Below, in pieces: positions 1 through 20,449 of a stretch of 64,000 bases of DNA (positions within the stretch are counted from its first letter, which is position 1; every line of letters starts with the position of its first letter). The translations under genes and the position numbers were made by a program. The stretch comes from Acanthochromis polyacanthus (Eukaryota; Chordata; Actinopteri; Pomacentridae). The stretch lies in assembly GCF_021347895.1 (NCBI RefSeq), contig NC_067134.1, positions 29,173,611 through 29,237,610 of the forward strand. The letters run 5' to 3'. A model generated the notes under the pieces. The model made no database searches. It saw only the letters and a list, made by a program, of their open reading frames with translations, and was not told the DNA's origin.

Positions 1-9470
<9,470 letters not shown>

Positions 9471-9793
9471 GGTCGTTCTGTTCTCAAAGATGTAACCCCC
9501 CCCCCAAAAAAAAAAAAAACCTTTCACCTCATGAACGATCTCAGAATACGAGATGAGCCCTCAGTAGAGGGCAGAACTACGCCCTCTGCTGGCAAAACCC
9601 CTGTGCTCCCTATACAACTGATGCTGTATGTATCAATTTAGATCATCGTACGTATCTCCCTCCCTACTTGATCTGCTGACCTGTAACTCCACAACTGAGC
9701 AGGGGACCTTAGACTGATCTTCAGTGCCAAGTTTGATTATCCTGACTTCAGCGGTTGCAGAGATATCGGGCCGGACATAGCCACATACATATA

Positions 9794-10462
9794 CTGACAG
9801 TCAATAGAAACTTTGAGGTAGAAATGTATGCAGAATTCTACTTGTAGGGGGGTTGTAATTATTCCTTGTGGACTTACTGATGATCTAGTGCCCTGGTAGT
9901 TGAGATAATGATGAGTTGTCATTTTGTCACGATTCATTGCACATGGGTTGGTCACTTTGCAAAAGTGAACCAAATACACACCAAGGAATACTCAGTGAGT
10001 ATCTGCACAATGTGAGAATGGGTTTGAAGGCCTATATAAAGGCCCAAAAAAGGCCCCCATTGTTAGTCCAGTGAACAGCATCATGCCGCGTCTATCACAT
10101 GAACAACGTCTCCGGGCACTGGGTATGGTGGAGGCCGCTTTGAGCTACAGTGATGTAACCAGGCGTATGGGCTGTTCCCAACCCACAATCAGAAGCCTGG
10201 TCCAAAGCATGCGCCGACGGATTGCTGCCTGCATCCAAGCAGATGGAGGCCATACTCGGTATTGACTGTTGTGACTTTGTGTTTGGCAGGTGCCGTTTTC
10301 TTTTGTGAAATGCTTTATTTTGAAATCATTCTTGAAACTTTAGATTTTTGTTTGTGCCAATATGCTAAACAAATGATTGATATGAAGAAAATCCAATTTG
10401 GGGCTTCCAAATAAAAATTATGTTTAAAAATAAGGTCTCAAATTTTTTAATGACTGTCGGTG
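9794..10462 (+). mobile_element. Miniature Tc1/mariner element with fused-end transposase ORF
   Basis: A 669-bp element between TA dinucleotides at 9792-9793 and 10463-10464. The terminal inverted repeats contain CTGACAGTCAATAGAAACTT on the left and AATGACTGTCGGTG on the right. It encodes a 64-residue ORF joining the two ends of a Tc1 transposase. Its inverted partner is at 26215-26888, and these two elements mark the inner ends of the duplicated arms. Confidence 0.78.
10071..10265 (+). pseudogene. Internally deleted Tc1 transposase mini-ORF (HTH joined to C-terminus)
   Basis: The 64-residue product starts MNSIMPRLSHEQRLRALGMV, a Tc1-type helix-turn-helix, and continues RRMGCSQPTIRSL. It then jumps to SMRRRIAACIQADGGHTRY, which resembles the extreme C-terminus of Tc1 transposases. 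The whole DDE catalytic core is missing, so it cannot cut DNA, but the frame is open from start to stop. The partner at 26419-26775 (minus) ends GGHTR because TAT became TAG. Confidence 0.7.
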
Positions 10463-10466
10463 TACA

Positions 10467-11400
10467 TATGTACATACATACATACTGCACCGAAAGCAAT
10501 AACCCCGCCGATGTACCCGTCGGGCGTGGTTAAAACATCCAGATGTCTGATATTAACAAGTTCACTGTCACTGCAGCAGGACTGTCTTTCAAAAGCACTA
10601 TTTCGTCACAAAAGTTAAGGCTACTCACCAGAACACAAAAAGATAAAGCTAATAAAGACAACAAAAACCATCATGTTTAGTATGCTCTGTTTCCTCAGTA
10701 GAGCTGAAGTGTCGTCCACCAACCACTCGTTGTTTTGTTCACTTGGAGGTGACATTCCTTTAACAACTGTGTCAGTTCAAAAATTCATAATATAGCAAGT
10801 CGTCCAAAAAACGTCATAGCATAGGGTTGGTAAAGACTGTCATACCTGGGCAGCACCATGATAACAGGTGATTGTGTCAAAACACACCTGGCCCCTTAAA
10901 TTTGCATAAATTACCCAGCATGCTTTGCAGTACCGATTAACACCTCATTTTATATCTACAACGGCCAAAATAAATAATAAAACACCTCAAACCTGCAGGA
11001 AATTTGACAAAAATTCCATTTAAAATAGATCTGACATGGTCGGGACATTAAAACAAAGTTAGATTTAAATGAACACCGCAATAAAAAGTAACAGGGACAA
11101 AATAGACCTGAACCTCAAAACACAGGGAAAAATTTGTAGTCTGCAGACTGCCCGTGCTCAGGCAAGTGAACCTTATTGCCACTTTCTCTCCAAAACACTT
11201 AGATAGGATTGGTAGAACCCTGGGGTTTTGCGGTGTATGGAACACAGGGCTACCTCAAAATAGGTTTGGGTTGGGTGAATAGGAGAGTGGGAGAGGGAAT
11301 TGGCCCCGAGGCCTCTGTCCCTGGGCTTTAGCATGGGTACCTGGGGGTGTCCTGGAAGGCAGCAGCTTGCTGAACCTGGTTCAGGCCCTTTGGTAGTCCA
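10467..11400. other. Unassigned intergenic sequence
   Basis: There is a short run of TACATACA-type repeats at the left. No coding region, RNA gene or known repeat was recognised in the rest. Confidence 0.5.
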
Positions 11401-11430
11401 GAGGATTTTTAAAACAGATTTAAAACAGGT

Positions 11431-11886
11431 TTGTGGACTTGTTTCTTTAAACAGGCTCCATTCACTTGGTGGGACCTGAGAGACATCCAGCTCTTCAAGC
11501 CTATCCGGGCAGATCGTGGCAACCTAACGGTGACAACAAGCGATCTGTTAACCTGTGTGGGTGGTAAGTATGCGGCCCTCCTGGGTTCCGACTTTAGGAA
11601 CAGCACGCAGGAAGTGGTGGTCCAGGGCATCAGGACCTTAAACGTCGCCCGGTTTTCTATGAGGCTTAGCCTCGCTCACGCAACAGCCCATTGTGCACCA
11701 CACACGCTGAATTTGACCTGCCATAAAAACCAGATTGGACTCTATCAAGTTGTCACTCTGCCCCCTAACATTCCCATCCCCTGGCTCAGTTTAGGTAGCC
11801 AGGCTGTGGATGTACCAGAACCAAGCAATTACTTTTTCAAGGTCCAAAAATCTCAAACTTTAAACTTGAAAATATCTTTACCTTAA
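11431..11886 (+). CDS. Unrecognised 151-codon ORF, repeated elsewhere in the window
   Basis: An open frame beginning MWTCFFKQAPFTWWDLRDIQ with an ordinary-looking composition and three N-glycosylation-like sequons (NLT, NST, NLT). I recognise no family. Part of the sequence (about 11475-11695) recurs inverted at 21225-21350 with two internal stretches deleted, so it belongs to an interspersed element rather than a single-copy host gene. It could be a fragment of a retroelement or DNA-transposon gene. No promoter or introns are visible. Confidence 0.3.
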   Translation: MWTCFFKQAPFTWWDLRDIQLFKPIRADRGNLTVTTSDLLTCVGGKYAALLGSDFRNSTQEVVVQGIRTLNVARFSMRLSLAHATAHCAPHTLNLTCHKNQIGLYQVVTLPPNIPIPWLSLGSQAVDVPEPSNYFFKVQKSQTLNLKISLP

Positions 11887-12228
11887 GACTAAAACCTTAA
11901 AAACCTCGACTTGCCTTACTCAGGAATAAAACTAAAATGTGTTGGGTATATTTGCCTGCAATGCTGACTTGCAAAGAAACAAATGGCTGACTTAGCTGAT
12001 TGAAAGACTTGAATACGTTTATCAAAAATGAAACAAACATAGTTCAAACTTAGGCATGAGAAACTAATAGGCATGTCCAATTGGCTATGGCTTTCAGATC
12101 ATCAAACCAATTTTGACCTCACACAGACAACCCAAGGAAATAAAACAAAGCAGTTTGTAAATGATAATTCAATTTATTAAGGCACAAAAAAATGCAAACC
12201 TATCTGACCTTATGTGAAACATAATTGC

Positions 12229-12856
12229 CCCCCCTTGTGCTTCAGTGTCCCGCCCGCGGTACACTTTGAGATCTGCATAAACAATTTACTAAATGTCTGA
12301 AACTGCAAACGTGATTATATAAATACTATACGCCGATGGAAAGCTTAGATTGTCATGAATCCGCTGGTATAAAGCACTTTAAGATGTGATTACCACAGCG
12401 GGTAATATAAACACATTTGTCTGACACACCTGACTCAAATGATCAGTTTGTCATCAGGCTTCTGCAGAGGCTTGATGACGAGCTGATCATTTGAATCAGG
12501 TGTGTTGGAGCAGGAAAAACATCTAAAACATGCAGGACATGGGGTCCTGAGGAACAGGGTTGAGAACCACTGCATTATTACACACAGACGAAAATATTCC
12601 TCAAAAAAACGGCCATAATCCAACCTTGGACATCCAGACGAAACAAGCCAATAACATATTTTGTCCAAAACATGTCTTGAAGTCAGTATATACTCCACGA
12701 ATATGTCGTTTTCGAGGAAACGCACCTTGCGATACGCGTCCAATATTCCCTGTATTTCTCGTCATATTTTTATTTACAAAGAGAATATTGGCTTTTTTTT
12801 TTTGTTTTTTTGTTTTGGGTACTGAAAATGGCTGGGATTGACTGCAGCTTAAAGGA
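12229..12856 (-). mobile_element. piggyBac-type MITE, family 2, interrupted by a hAT foldback
   Basis: This is the CCGCCGGCGGTACAC family, in reverse orientation here. The ends are degraded: the right end CAGCTTAAAGGA is followed by TTAA, and the left TTAA is lost. A hAT-type foldback (12424-12572) occupies the middle. Other copies: 29681-30214, 50837-51378, 59484-60017 and 62642-63179. Confidence 0.68.
12424..12572 (-). mobile_element. hAT-type foldback MITE, 5'-truncated, nested
   Basis: Matches the complete foldback at 14164-14377, ending CAGGGTTGAGAACCACTG at 12572. About 65 bp of one end is missing. It lies inside the piggyBac MITE 12229-12856. Confidence 0.65.
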
Positions 12857-13036
12857 TTAAATATTAAATAAAAGTAATTTAATGCCTAAAATTGATTCTC
12901 TGTCCGGTAGCACTTGTATGGTTGAATTTTCAGTTTAACATAAACAGTTATGTTTTAGCCTACTTTTGGAGACTTTCCATAAAGTTTATGGACGTGATGT
13001 CGTCATGTGACAGCGCGGAGGAGAGAGAGGGGGAAG

Positions 13037-13249
13037 ATGGCAGATCCAGCACAGAGTGACTTGGTGTCAAGAAAGAACACAACTTCTGCAGTTTGGGAGT
13101 ATTTTGGGTTCCAGGCAAACGAGAAAGGAGAGCCGGTAAATACTGATGAAGCAATTTGTAAATTCTGCAATCAAAAGGTGATCGCGAGAGATGGAAACAC
13201 CTGACTAAATCAAGAAATCACTTAAATACAATCTGTGACAAAGTGAGGT
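13037..13249 (+). pseudogene. BED zinc-finger fragment of a ZBED/hAT transposase
   Basis: MADPAQSDLVSRKN is followed by SAVWEYFGFQANEKGEPVNT and AICKFCNQKVIARDGNT, a BED-type DNA-binding finger (W..F, CxxC). A stop at 13202-13204 ends the frame. The expected LNTICDKV histidine half follows out of frame up to about 13249. It is a relic with no catalytic domain nearby. Confidence 0.65.
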
Positions 13250-13366
13250 AGGCTACAAAATCAAGAACAAACGCATCATGCCACGATCTGAAGAAATGAT
13301 AGTGATGGAAATCGATCAGTCTGAAAAAGAACCACTGTCAATCAAGAAAAGTGGCAAACCAGGGGC

Positions 13367-13621
13367 GGAGCTAGACCGTTTTCAGGGGTGCTTGAGCACC
13401 CCTTATTTATTTATTTTGTAAGCACCCCTAGAATTATTGGGAGTTATTTTTGTTCATAATGCATGCTGAAATAATTTATTTTACAGTTTCAAATGAAATG
13501 TAAAATCTGGCAAAGTTCTCCCTAATTTGACCCCCCCCCCCCTTTTTGGAAAATGGTTTGATCCATTAAGAGAGTGCAAGTTCCCCTCTACTCTGCCGCT
13601 GCGCTGAATGCTGCTCCCACC

Positions 13622-13656
<35 letters not shown>

Positions 13657-13868
13657 TGGATCGGGCAGAGCGATTGACAGGCGAGCCAACAGAGCCAGCA
13701 ACTGCAACATTTACTTACAAGCCCTTTTAAATAGGAGCTGTAGAATTTGTTTGAGGATACCTTTGATTTCAAGCAATATGTGGTACTTTCTGCCTGTGTC
13801 TGTTTTTCCACATGTAAAGGTGTCCAAGAGCCTGCTGTGTCTTAATGTACAGTTAAATAAATTTTAAT
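13367..13868 (+). repeat. Interspersed repeat with internal TG microsatellite
   Basis: Begins AGGGGCGGAGCTAGACC. It contains a C run, a (TG)n array at 13625-13655 and ends CAGTTAAATAAATTTTAATA. A reverse-oriented copy is at 25190-25708. Because the two copies sit in a different order relative to neighbouring repeats, they look like independent insertions rather than part of the inverted duplication. The superfamily was not determined. Confidence 0.6.
13625..13655. repeat. TG dinucleotide microsatellite
   Basis: An uninterrupted (TG)n run. The counterpart in the copy at 25190-25708 is a (CA)n run near 25436-25454. Confidence 0.85.
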
Positions 13869-14163
13869 ATAAAACTGACATTTCTTGTGGACTTGTTTTT
13901 ATATTATTTCAAATAACATATTCATCACTACAAACAACCACTGCCTTGCTTCTTTCTCTCAGTCTTTTGCCAAATCTTAGTGCCAAGCCAACCAGGTGGC
14001 AAAGTCTGTATTCAAGCAAAGAAAAAAAAAAAAAAAAAAAACTCAATAAATGGACTTTAATCAATGGCATTTAGTTAGCCTATGGAATCAGTTGTTTCCT
14101 GAAGGCCAATGGGAGAGACCAATCAATCAAACCTGATCCCAAATGAAAATCAGTCATCTGAGA

Positions 14164-14377
14164 CAGTGGTTCTCAACCCTGTTCCTCAGGACCCCATGTC
14201 CTGCATGTTTTAGATGTTTCCCTGCTCCAACACACCTGATTCAAATGGTCAGCTCGTCATCAAGCCTCTGCAGAAGCCTGATGACAAGCTGATCATTTGA
14301 GTCAGGTGTGTTGGAGCAGAGAAGCATCTAAAACATGCAGGACATGGAGTCCTGAGGAACAGGGTTGAGAACCACTG
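14164..14377. mobile_element. Complete hAT-type foldback MITE with 8-bp target duplication
   Basis: 214 bp. The ends are CAGTGGTTCTCAACCCTGTT and its reverse complement, and almost the whole element folds on itself. Flanks: ATCTGAGA at 14156-14163 and ATCTAAGA at 14378-14385, an 8-bp duplication with one mismatch as expected for hAT. A truncated relative is nested at 12424-12572. Confidence 0.82.
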
Positions 14378-14529
14378 ATCTAAGAGAATGACTGAGCTCT
14401 GTTATGAATGCAGAAGAGCTGGGTGAGCTGTTTAACATTGGTCAGATGTGCCCCACCCCCCCTCCCATAGCTGACTGTCTAAAACTGCTTCTGTGGCACT
14501 GCTTCCCAGGAGTGATTGACCAACTAAAA

Positions 14530-14870
14530 TTACCCCAAGAATGCGATGATTGCTCATCCAGAGTTCACAAAAGAACCTAGAAAACCATCCAAGGAACTGC
14601 AGGCCTCGCTGGAAAAATGAATTCTGCTGTTCAGCAGAAGACCCTGAAGGAGAACGTCTGGCCATCAGTTTGTGCCTTCAAACTCAAGCGCTCTTGGCTC
14701 ATGCAGCAGGCCAACGATCTGATTGGCCAAGTGAAAGTCTGGATTTAAATCCAATTGAGATGCTTTGGTGTGACAGACTGATTACAAATTATTGCTGCCA
14801 AAGGTGGCACAACTTGCAATTACCTTTCACATAAGACCAGATGGGTTTGGATTTTTTTGTGCCTTAATAA
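14530..14870 (+). pseudogene. Tc1-like transposase C-terminal relic
   Basis: Shifted frames spell VHKRT, NHPRNC and SLDLNPIEMLW. The last is the SPDLNPIENLW-type box carrying the third catalytic acidic residue of Tc1 transposases. It is followed by a 3' tail with GTGCCTTAATAAACTGAATC. Several frameshifts are present and no inverted repeat was found. Confidence 0.6.
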
Positions 14871-14879
14871 ACTGAATCA

Positions 14880-16590
14880 TTAAGAGAGTGCATTTTGTAT
14901 TTCTTTTTTTATGCGTTTGATCTGAAACCTTAGTGAGTGATTAAATATGCAAAAAACACAGAAATCAGGAGGCCCAGTCACATGACATAGATGCAATTTT
15001 GAGACAATATATTCTATTTTTATTTTTCAAACAACTTTAATTAGTTGTCAAAAACATGTCACTTCTACTGAAGGGTCATTCCATCAAGTGGTCCCCACCT
15101 GACCCCCTCAGATTTTTCTGAAATTTTACATGCTTGTAGAACATAATGGAAAAATCCAAACTTTCAAGGTCTATTGGTAAAGACTTCCAAAGTGAACACC
15201 ATTTTCAGTGTGAGAAAAACCCAGTAAATTGATCTTCATAGATCACTGAACATTAAAATTAATTGCCAGTCATGTCTGTTAACAGCAGCTTTTCCTCTTG
15301 GAACCTTTATTTTATTTTTTTTTAAGATGTAATGCAGAGACTAATCTGAAATATTCATATTTAGTGACTATGATGGGGATAAAATGAATTGCCAATCTGT
15401 TAACTGTAATTGCCGTAAAACTGTTTGCTACAAAATTTAGCAAGGGTGTAGCTCTTAATCATGAGATAATTAATTAAACATCCACATTGTTTCAATGCTG
15501 AGCACAACTCTTAAGTGTAATTATGCTTTCATAAAAGTAATAATGACCCAGATTACACAATTTGGAGGGGCAGAGCAGCCAGCAAAAACTTTTGTTAATC
15601 TATTGTGGTGTTGCTACTCAAAGGAAAAATGGAGTTGAATAATTCTGAAACGGCTCAGAAAAAGCAGTGCTTTGTCCATAAATTCAATAGAAGTTATTCT
15701 GTCGCTGTGATCAAATCCCCTTCGCATTGAGTGAGTACCACCCAATGACAATGATCTTGTACCCTTCCACTTTTAAGGAACTAAACCAAGCCATTTTTTG
15801 ATCTCAGCTGCAAGCTGTTGCTGGCATCCCAATATATTTTAAGTCTAATCTTTACTGTGAACATTTAACCCTAGTTGACTTAACTTCTCCACTTACTAGC
15901 TGGTGAAAACCCTCTTATTTTAACAGTTATCAAAAGCTGGTGTGAAAAATAGACACTTGGTTAGTTCAAAAACATTCATGAGGTTATATCATGATGTTCC
16001 CTATCATGTTCAATAAGTGTGTGTGTATAAAAAAAGTTAATCTGAGAGGGTCAGGTGGGAAGTTATCTTAACATCTGTTGTACTCAAATAAAAGACATAA
16101 CAAACAACTTTATTGACACTCTGCTGTCTTTGAGGAGGGAGTTGAGTCTTGTAAATGTTTTGCTCCTGCAAAGACAAAAGTTGGATAGAGCAATTAGGTG
16201 TGCAAAATGTTGAACTTTGAGAAACTACATTAAAAAGACACAAGTCTGTAATTCTATATATTCAAGTAATGTAATAAATGTCAAACGTTGAACTATGAAA
16301 GTAGCTCCAGTATTTAGGCAGGCAGCTTAGCTAGCAAAAATATGGGACAATTCCCCCCCCCCCCCGAAATGCTTGTTCGTCACACTGACTGACTTGGATA
16401 GTCTCAGCAAGTGCCCCACAACATGTGAATGAAAATGTCAATCACCCTTTGAAGCAATGTCATCCTGAGCTTGGGCCAACATTTGCTTTCTAGTGTCCTG
16501 AGATTTGGATACAGAGCACAACTGAGGGTGATTGTAGTTCACTTGTCAACTATATTGTGGGTCACTGATTTTCTTGTGCACAGACTCCAA
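14880..16590. other. Unassigned sequence with a weak inverted-repeat pair
   Basis: No genes were recognised. CCACCTGACCCCCTCAGATT near 15096-15115 and its imperfect complement near 16036-16056 face each other about 920 bp apart, perhaps the ends of an old element. A 12-base C run lies near 16354. Confidence 0.4.
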
Positions 16591-18176
16591 GAAGGCTTTA
16601 AGCTTTAAGGCTTTAAGGCTTTAAGGCTTTAAGGCTTTAAGGCTTTAAGGCTTAAGGCTTTAAGGCTTTAAGGCTTTAAGGCTTTAAGGCTTTAAGGCTT
16701 TAAGGCTTTAAGGCTTTAAGGCTTTAAGGCTTTAAGGCTTTAAGGCTTTAAGGCTTTAAGGCTTTAAGGCTTTAAGGCTTTAAGGCTTTAAGGCTTTAAG
16801 GCTTTAAGGCTTTAAGGCTTTAAGGCTTTAAGGCTTAAGGCTTTAAGGCTTTAAGGCTTTAAGGCTTTAAGGCTTTAAGGCTTTAAGGCTTTAAGGCTTT
16901 AAGGCTTTAAGGCTTTAAGGCTTTAAGGCTTTAAGGCTTAAGGCTTAAGGCTTTAAGGCTTTAAGGCTTTAAGGCTTTAAGGCTTTAAGGCTTTAAGGCT
17001 TTAAGGCTTTAAGGCTTTAAGGCTTTAAGGCTTTAAGCTTTAGGCTTTAAGGCTTTAAGGCTTTAAGGCTTTAAGGCTTTAAGGCTTTAGGGCTTAAGGC
17101 TTAAGGCTTTAAAGGCTTTAAGGCTTTAAGGCTTTAAGGCTTTAAGGCTTTAAGGCTTTAAAGGCTTTAAGGCTTTAAGGCTTTAAGGCTTTAAGGCTTT
17201 AAGGCTTTAAGGCTTTAAGGCTTTAAGGCTTTAAGGCTTTAAGGCTTTAAGGCTTTAAGGCTTTAAGGCTTTAAGGCTTTAAGGCTTTAAGGCTTTAAGG
17301 CTTTAAGGCTTTAAGGCTTTAAGGCTTTAAGGCTTTAAGGCTTTAAGGCTTTAAGGCTTTAAGGCTTTAAGGCTTTAAGGCTTTAAGGCTTTAAGGCTTT
17401 AAGGCTTAAGGCTTTAAGGCTTTAAGGCTTTAAGGCTTTAAGGCTTTAAGGCTTTAAGGCTTTAAGGCTTTAAGGCTTTAAGGCTTTAAGGCTTTAAGGC
17501 TTTAAGGCTTTAAGGCTTTAAGGCTTTAAGGCTTTAAGGCTTTAAGGCTTTAAGGCTTTAAGGCTTTAAGGCTTTAAGGCTTTAAGGCTTTAAGGCTTTA
17601 AGGCTTAAGGCTTTAAGGCTTTAAGGCTTTAAGGCTTTAAGGCTTTAAGGCTTTAAGGCTTTAAGGCTTTAAGGCTTTAAGGCTTTAAGGCTTTAAGGCT
17701 TTAAGGCTTTAAGGCTTTAAGGCTTTAAGGGCTTTAAGGCTTTAAGGCTTTAAGGCTTTAAGGCTTTAAGGCTTTAAGGCTTTAGGCTTAAGGCTTTAAG
17801 GCTTTAAGGCTTTAAGGCTTTAAGGCTTTAAGGCTTTAAGGCTTTAAGGCTTTAAGGCTTAAGGCTTTAAGGCTTTAAGGCTTTAAGGCTTTAAGGCTTT
17901 AAGGCTTTAAGGCTTTAAGGCTTTAAGGCTTAGGCTTTAAGGCTTTAAGGCTTTAAGGCTTTAAGGCTTTAAGGCTTAAGGCTTTAAGGCTTTAAGGCTT
18001 TAAGGCTTAAGGCTTTAAGGCTTTAAGGCTTTAAGGCTTTAAGGCTTTAAGGCTTTAAGGCTTTAAGGCTTTAAGGCTTTAAGGCTTTAAGGCTTTAAGG
18101 CTTTAAGGCTTTAAGGCTTTAAGGCTTTAAGGCTTTAAGGCTTTAAGGCTTAAGGCTTTAAGGCTTTAAGGCTTTA
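16591..18176. repeat. Satellite-like tandem array of an 8-bp unit (AAGGCTTT)
   Basis: About 1.59 kb of nearly perfect AAGGCTTT repeats, roughly 195-200 units. Scattered 7-bp (AAGGCTT) and 9-bp variants recur. The unit is the same on every turn and has no interior spacer. It lies in the middle of the region between the two inverted abcc4 arms. A lone AAGGCTTT also occurs just outside, near 18474. Confidence 0.97.
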
Positions 18177-19700
18177 ACCAGTGCAGTCAGAATTACTCTA
18201 GGTGCTACTGGCAGAGTATTTCATGTTGACGCACTGAATTAGGATGAATTTTCTTGCCTACATGTTTTCCCTAATAAAACACAATATTGCAAAAGCCTGG
18301 GGTCTTACATAGTTCAGAGCAATACTACAAGAAATGAGTGTTTCACACATGTATTTATACTGATATGCTCTGCCCCTGTCAATGTTGGATACAATCTTTA
18401 TACACTGAACTCTCTCTACAGAATGGTATAAATTCATTTTCATTCCAAAAACTCATAAAGAACTCAAAAAATTAAGGCTTTACTTGTGAGCTGTGCATGT
18501 TTACATGACTTGTTGTTTGTTGGATAAATGTGTTTATATTACCCACTGTGGTTTATACCAGCGGATTCATGAGAATCTCAGCTTTCTGTGTTTGCAGTGT
18601 CCTTCTATTTAAAAAAAAAAAAGTGTATACTGACATCAAAACAGCTGGCATGCTTTTTCATGGACTGAAAGGAGGCTCATGTTGCCATTACTGAATTTGT
18701 GTTTCAGAGCTCACCATGCATGCTGTCTGATAGTTTTTCCTCATGGCACGATGCAAAGACACTGTCAGTCACTGCAGATGTCCCTCTCTAGAGAACAAAC
18801 AGGAAAAAGTCATCATTGACAGAAATTGATTCACTTTGAAGGAGCACAACATTTACAACTCCAGTTCTGGATGTTTTAAGAAATTGAACATTAAAACCTG
18901 TAAACTCTCAGGCAGTTTTACAATTCCATCATGTTGTCTTCCTACCAGGGCAGATCACACACCATTCCTGTTTCACAAAGGCATCATGAAGATATCTGGC
19001 TGCTGGTTCTGCTCTTCATCTGTCAACAAACACAAGCAGAGAGAGAAATCAAGGTTCTCTGGATGTAGATCTTCATAGAAGGCTACTAATGGAGTAAGAG
19101 CTTTACAATGAGGTTCCAAATACAAGTTGTCGGTCAGTATAGCCTTCTTTAACCCCTGCCTCAGGTTAAATCAGGACCAGCTCTCCGTTTAAAGGGTTAG
19201 ATTCTATCTGCCTATTAGTATTCCACCTAACAGGTTTCAGCAGAATAATTAAGCTGGTGTCGAGGAATACTCGCCTAGGTCCTAACTGTCTTCTTCCAAA
19301 CGTCTTACCCCTCTTACTCCAATAAATACTCTCTTACTAAGCAGCCCACCTAAGTAGTAGAATTGATTTATTGAACACGTTTGTTAACGACAGCTTTCCT
19401 CTTAAAACTGTGGCACTTGTTGATATTCCGAGGTTCGTTTTAGAGGTTTGGAAAACTAACCTCAGGGGTAATGTTTAAATAACTAGTTGGATTAAAGTAA
19501 CCTTTAAGAACCATTAGATTTAATGCACACAATCAACTTAACTTTTTACCACTATGCAGAATAGGTGAATCATAATAATCCCATAAGACTTCTCTTTAAA
19601 TGCAATATAGCGTTTTATTAAGCAATTATTAGCAGGGGCACAGCATTAATTCATGATTAAACAATTTAATTATTTCTGATTATTTCTAACTAAACTAAAC
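18177..19700. other. Unassigned sequence with one piggyBac-family fragment
   Basis: About 18510-18590 resembles the interior of piggyBac MITE family 2 (ACAAATGTG-like, GCGGATTCATGAGAATCT). No supported gene was seen in the rest. Confidence 0.45.
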
Positions 19701-19778
19701 TGAGCTGAACGTACCTAAGAATCTTCTCTAATTAGTAAATTTAGGAGAGAGAGAGTGGACAGCGCGGCCACCGCTGTT

Positions 19779-20255
19779 TCACCCAGTCTTGACCTGAATC
19801 TGGGAGAGCCACTCGATCGACCAGTAGACTCGGTACGAAGTCTTCTTTGTGGGCGGAGGGTGTTCTTCATAGGCAGGGGGAGTGGAGAGGTCCCGATAGC
19901 CAATCGTTGGTCTGGCAGTTATCTTTAGTAGCAGCTGGAACACAAGTGCGGGCGTCTCAGCTGTCTTCTCAGTCGGATGGTGGTGGTGGAAAGCCCCCGT
20001 CTCATCAGGCTGTGGTGGGTCACTGGGTCCTCCAGCCCCTGGAGTGGAGCAGCCCTCTGCTGCTGCCTCTCTGGATGTCGTAGGTGCTGTCTTCTCTTCA
20101 TCTCTTTGGATAACTGCAGACCCTTCAGGACTCTCCGTCTGGCAGAGTGTGGTCCTCGCTTGTTGAACAAAGTCAGAAAAAGACTTTGCCTCCAACGATG
20201 TTCTCAGAAAACTCTGGAGCCTAAGTCCCGCGTTGTCTTCACGTCTCTTGGGCAA
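19779..20255 (-). CDS. Unrecognised 158-codon proline- and threonine-rich ORF
   Basis: Begins MPKRREDNAGLRLQSFLRTS. It contains an acidic, Pro/Thr-rich middle, a histidine run (FHHHHP) and ends SIEWLSQIQVKTG. The ORF lies about 110 bases downstream of a good TATA box on the same strand (20368-20374), in sequence that is GC-richer than its surroundings. This layout resembles the promoter and leader of a retroelement or a simple transcription unit, but I recognise no domain. An overlapping frame on the other strand is equally open, so coding status is uncertain. Confidence 0.3.
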   Translation of the reverse strand: MPKRREDNAGLRLQSFLRTSLEAKSFSDFVQQARTTLCQTESPEGSAVIQRDEEKTAPTTSREAAAEGCSTPGAGGPSDPPQPDETGAFHHHHPTEKTAETPALVFQLLLKITARPTIGYRDLSTPPAYEEHPPPTKKTSYRVYWSIEWLSQIQVKTG

Positions 20256-20367
20256 AAGGGTCCGGTGTCGACTCTTCAGAACTCTGGCGATGCTCCCCGG
20301 CAGCTCCGGCGAGCAGCATCTCTCCCCTCCGGGGGAGAACTCCGAATTCAGTGTCTGTGTCTCTGGG

Positions 20368-20374
20368 TTTTATA
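20368..20374 (-). promoter_or_regulatory. Candidate TATA box
   Basis: The minus strand reads GGGTATAAAACCC, a near-consensus TATA box in a symmetrical setting. A transcription start about 30 bases further on would lie near 20340, upstream of the ORF at 20255-19779. Confidence 0.4.
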
Positions 20375-20449
20375 CCCTAGCTCGGCTTCAGCTTAGCACA
20401 TACACATTTTCACACACAATTCTAACTAATAGGTACGCCCAGGTAATTA

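Noticed and set aside
16591..18176. CRISPR array or telomeric repeat
   Set aside because: There are no unique spacers, the 8-bp unit is contiguous and the context is a vertebrate genome; it is also not TTAGGG.
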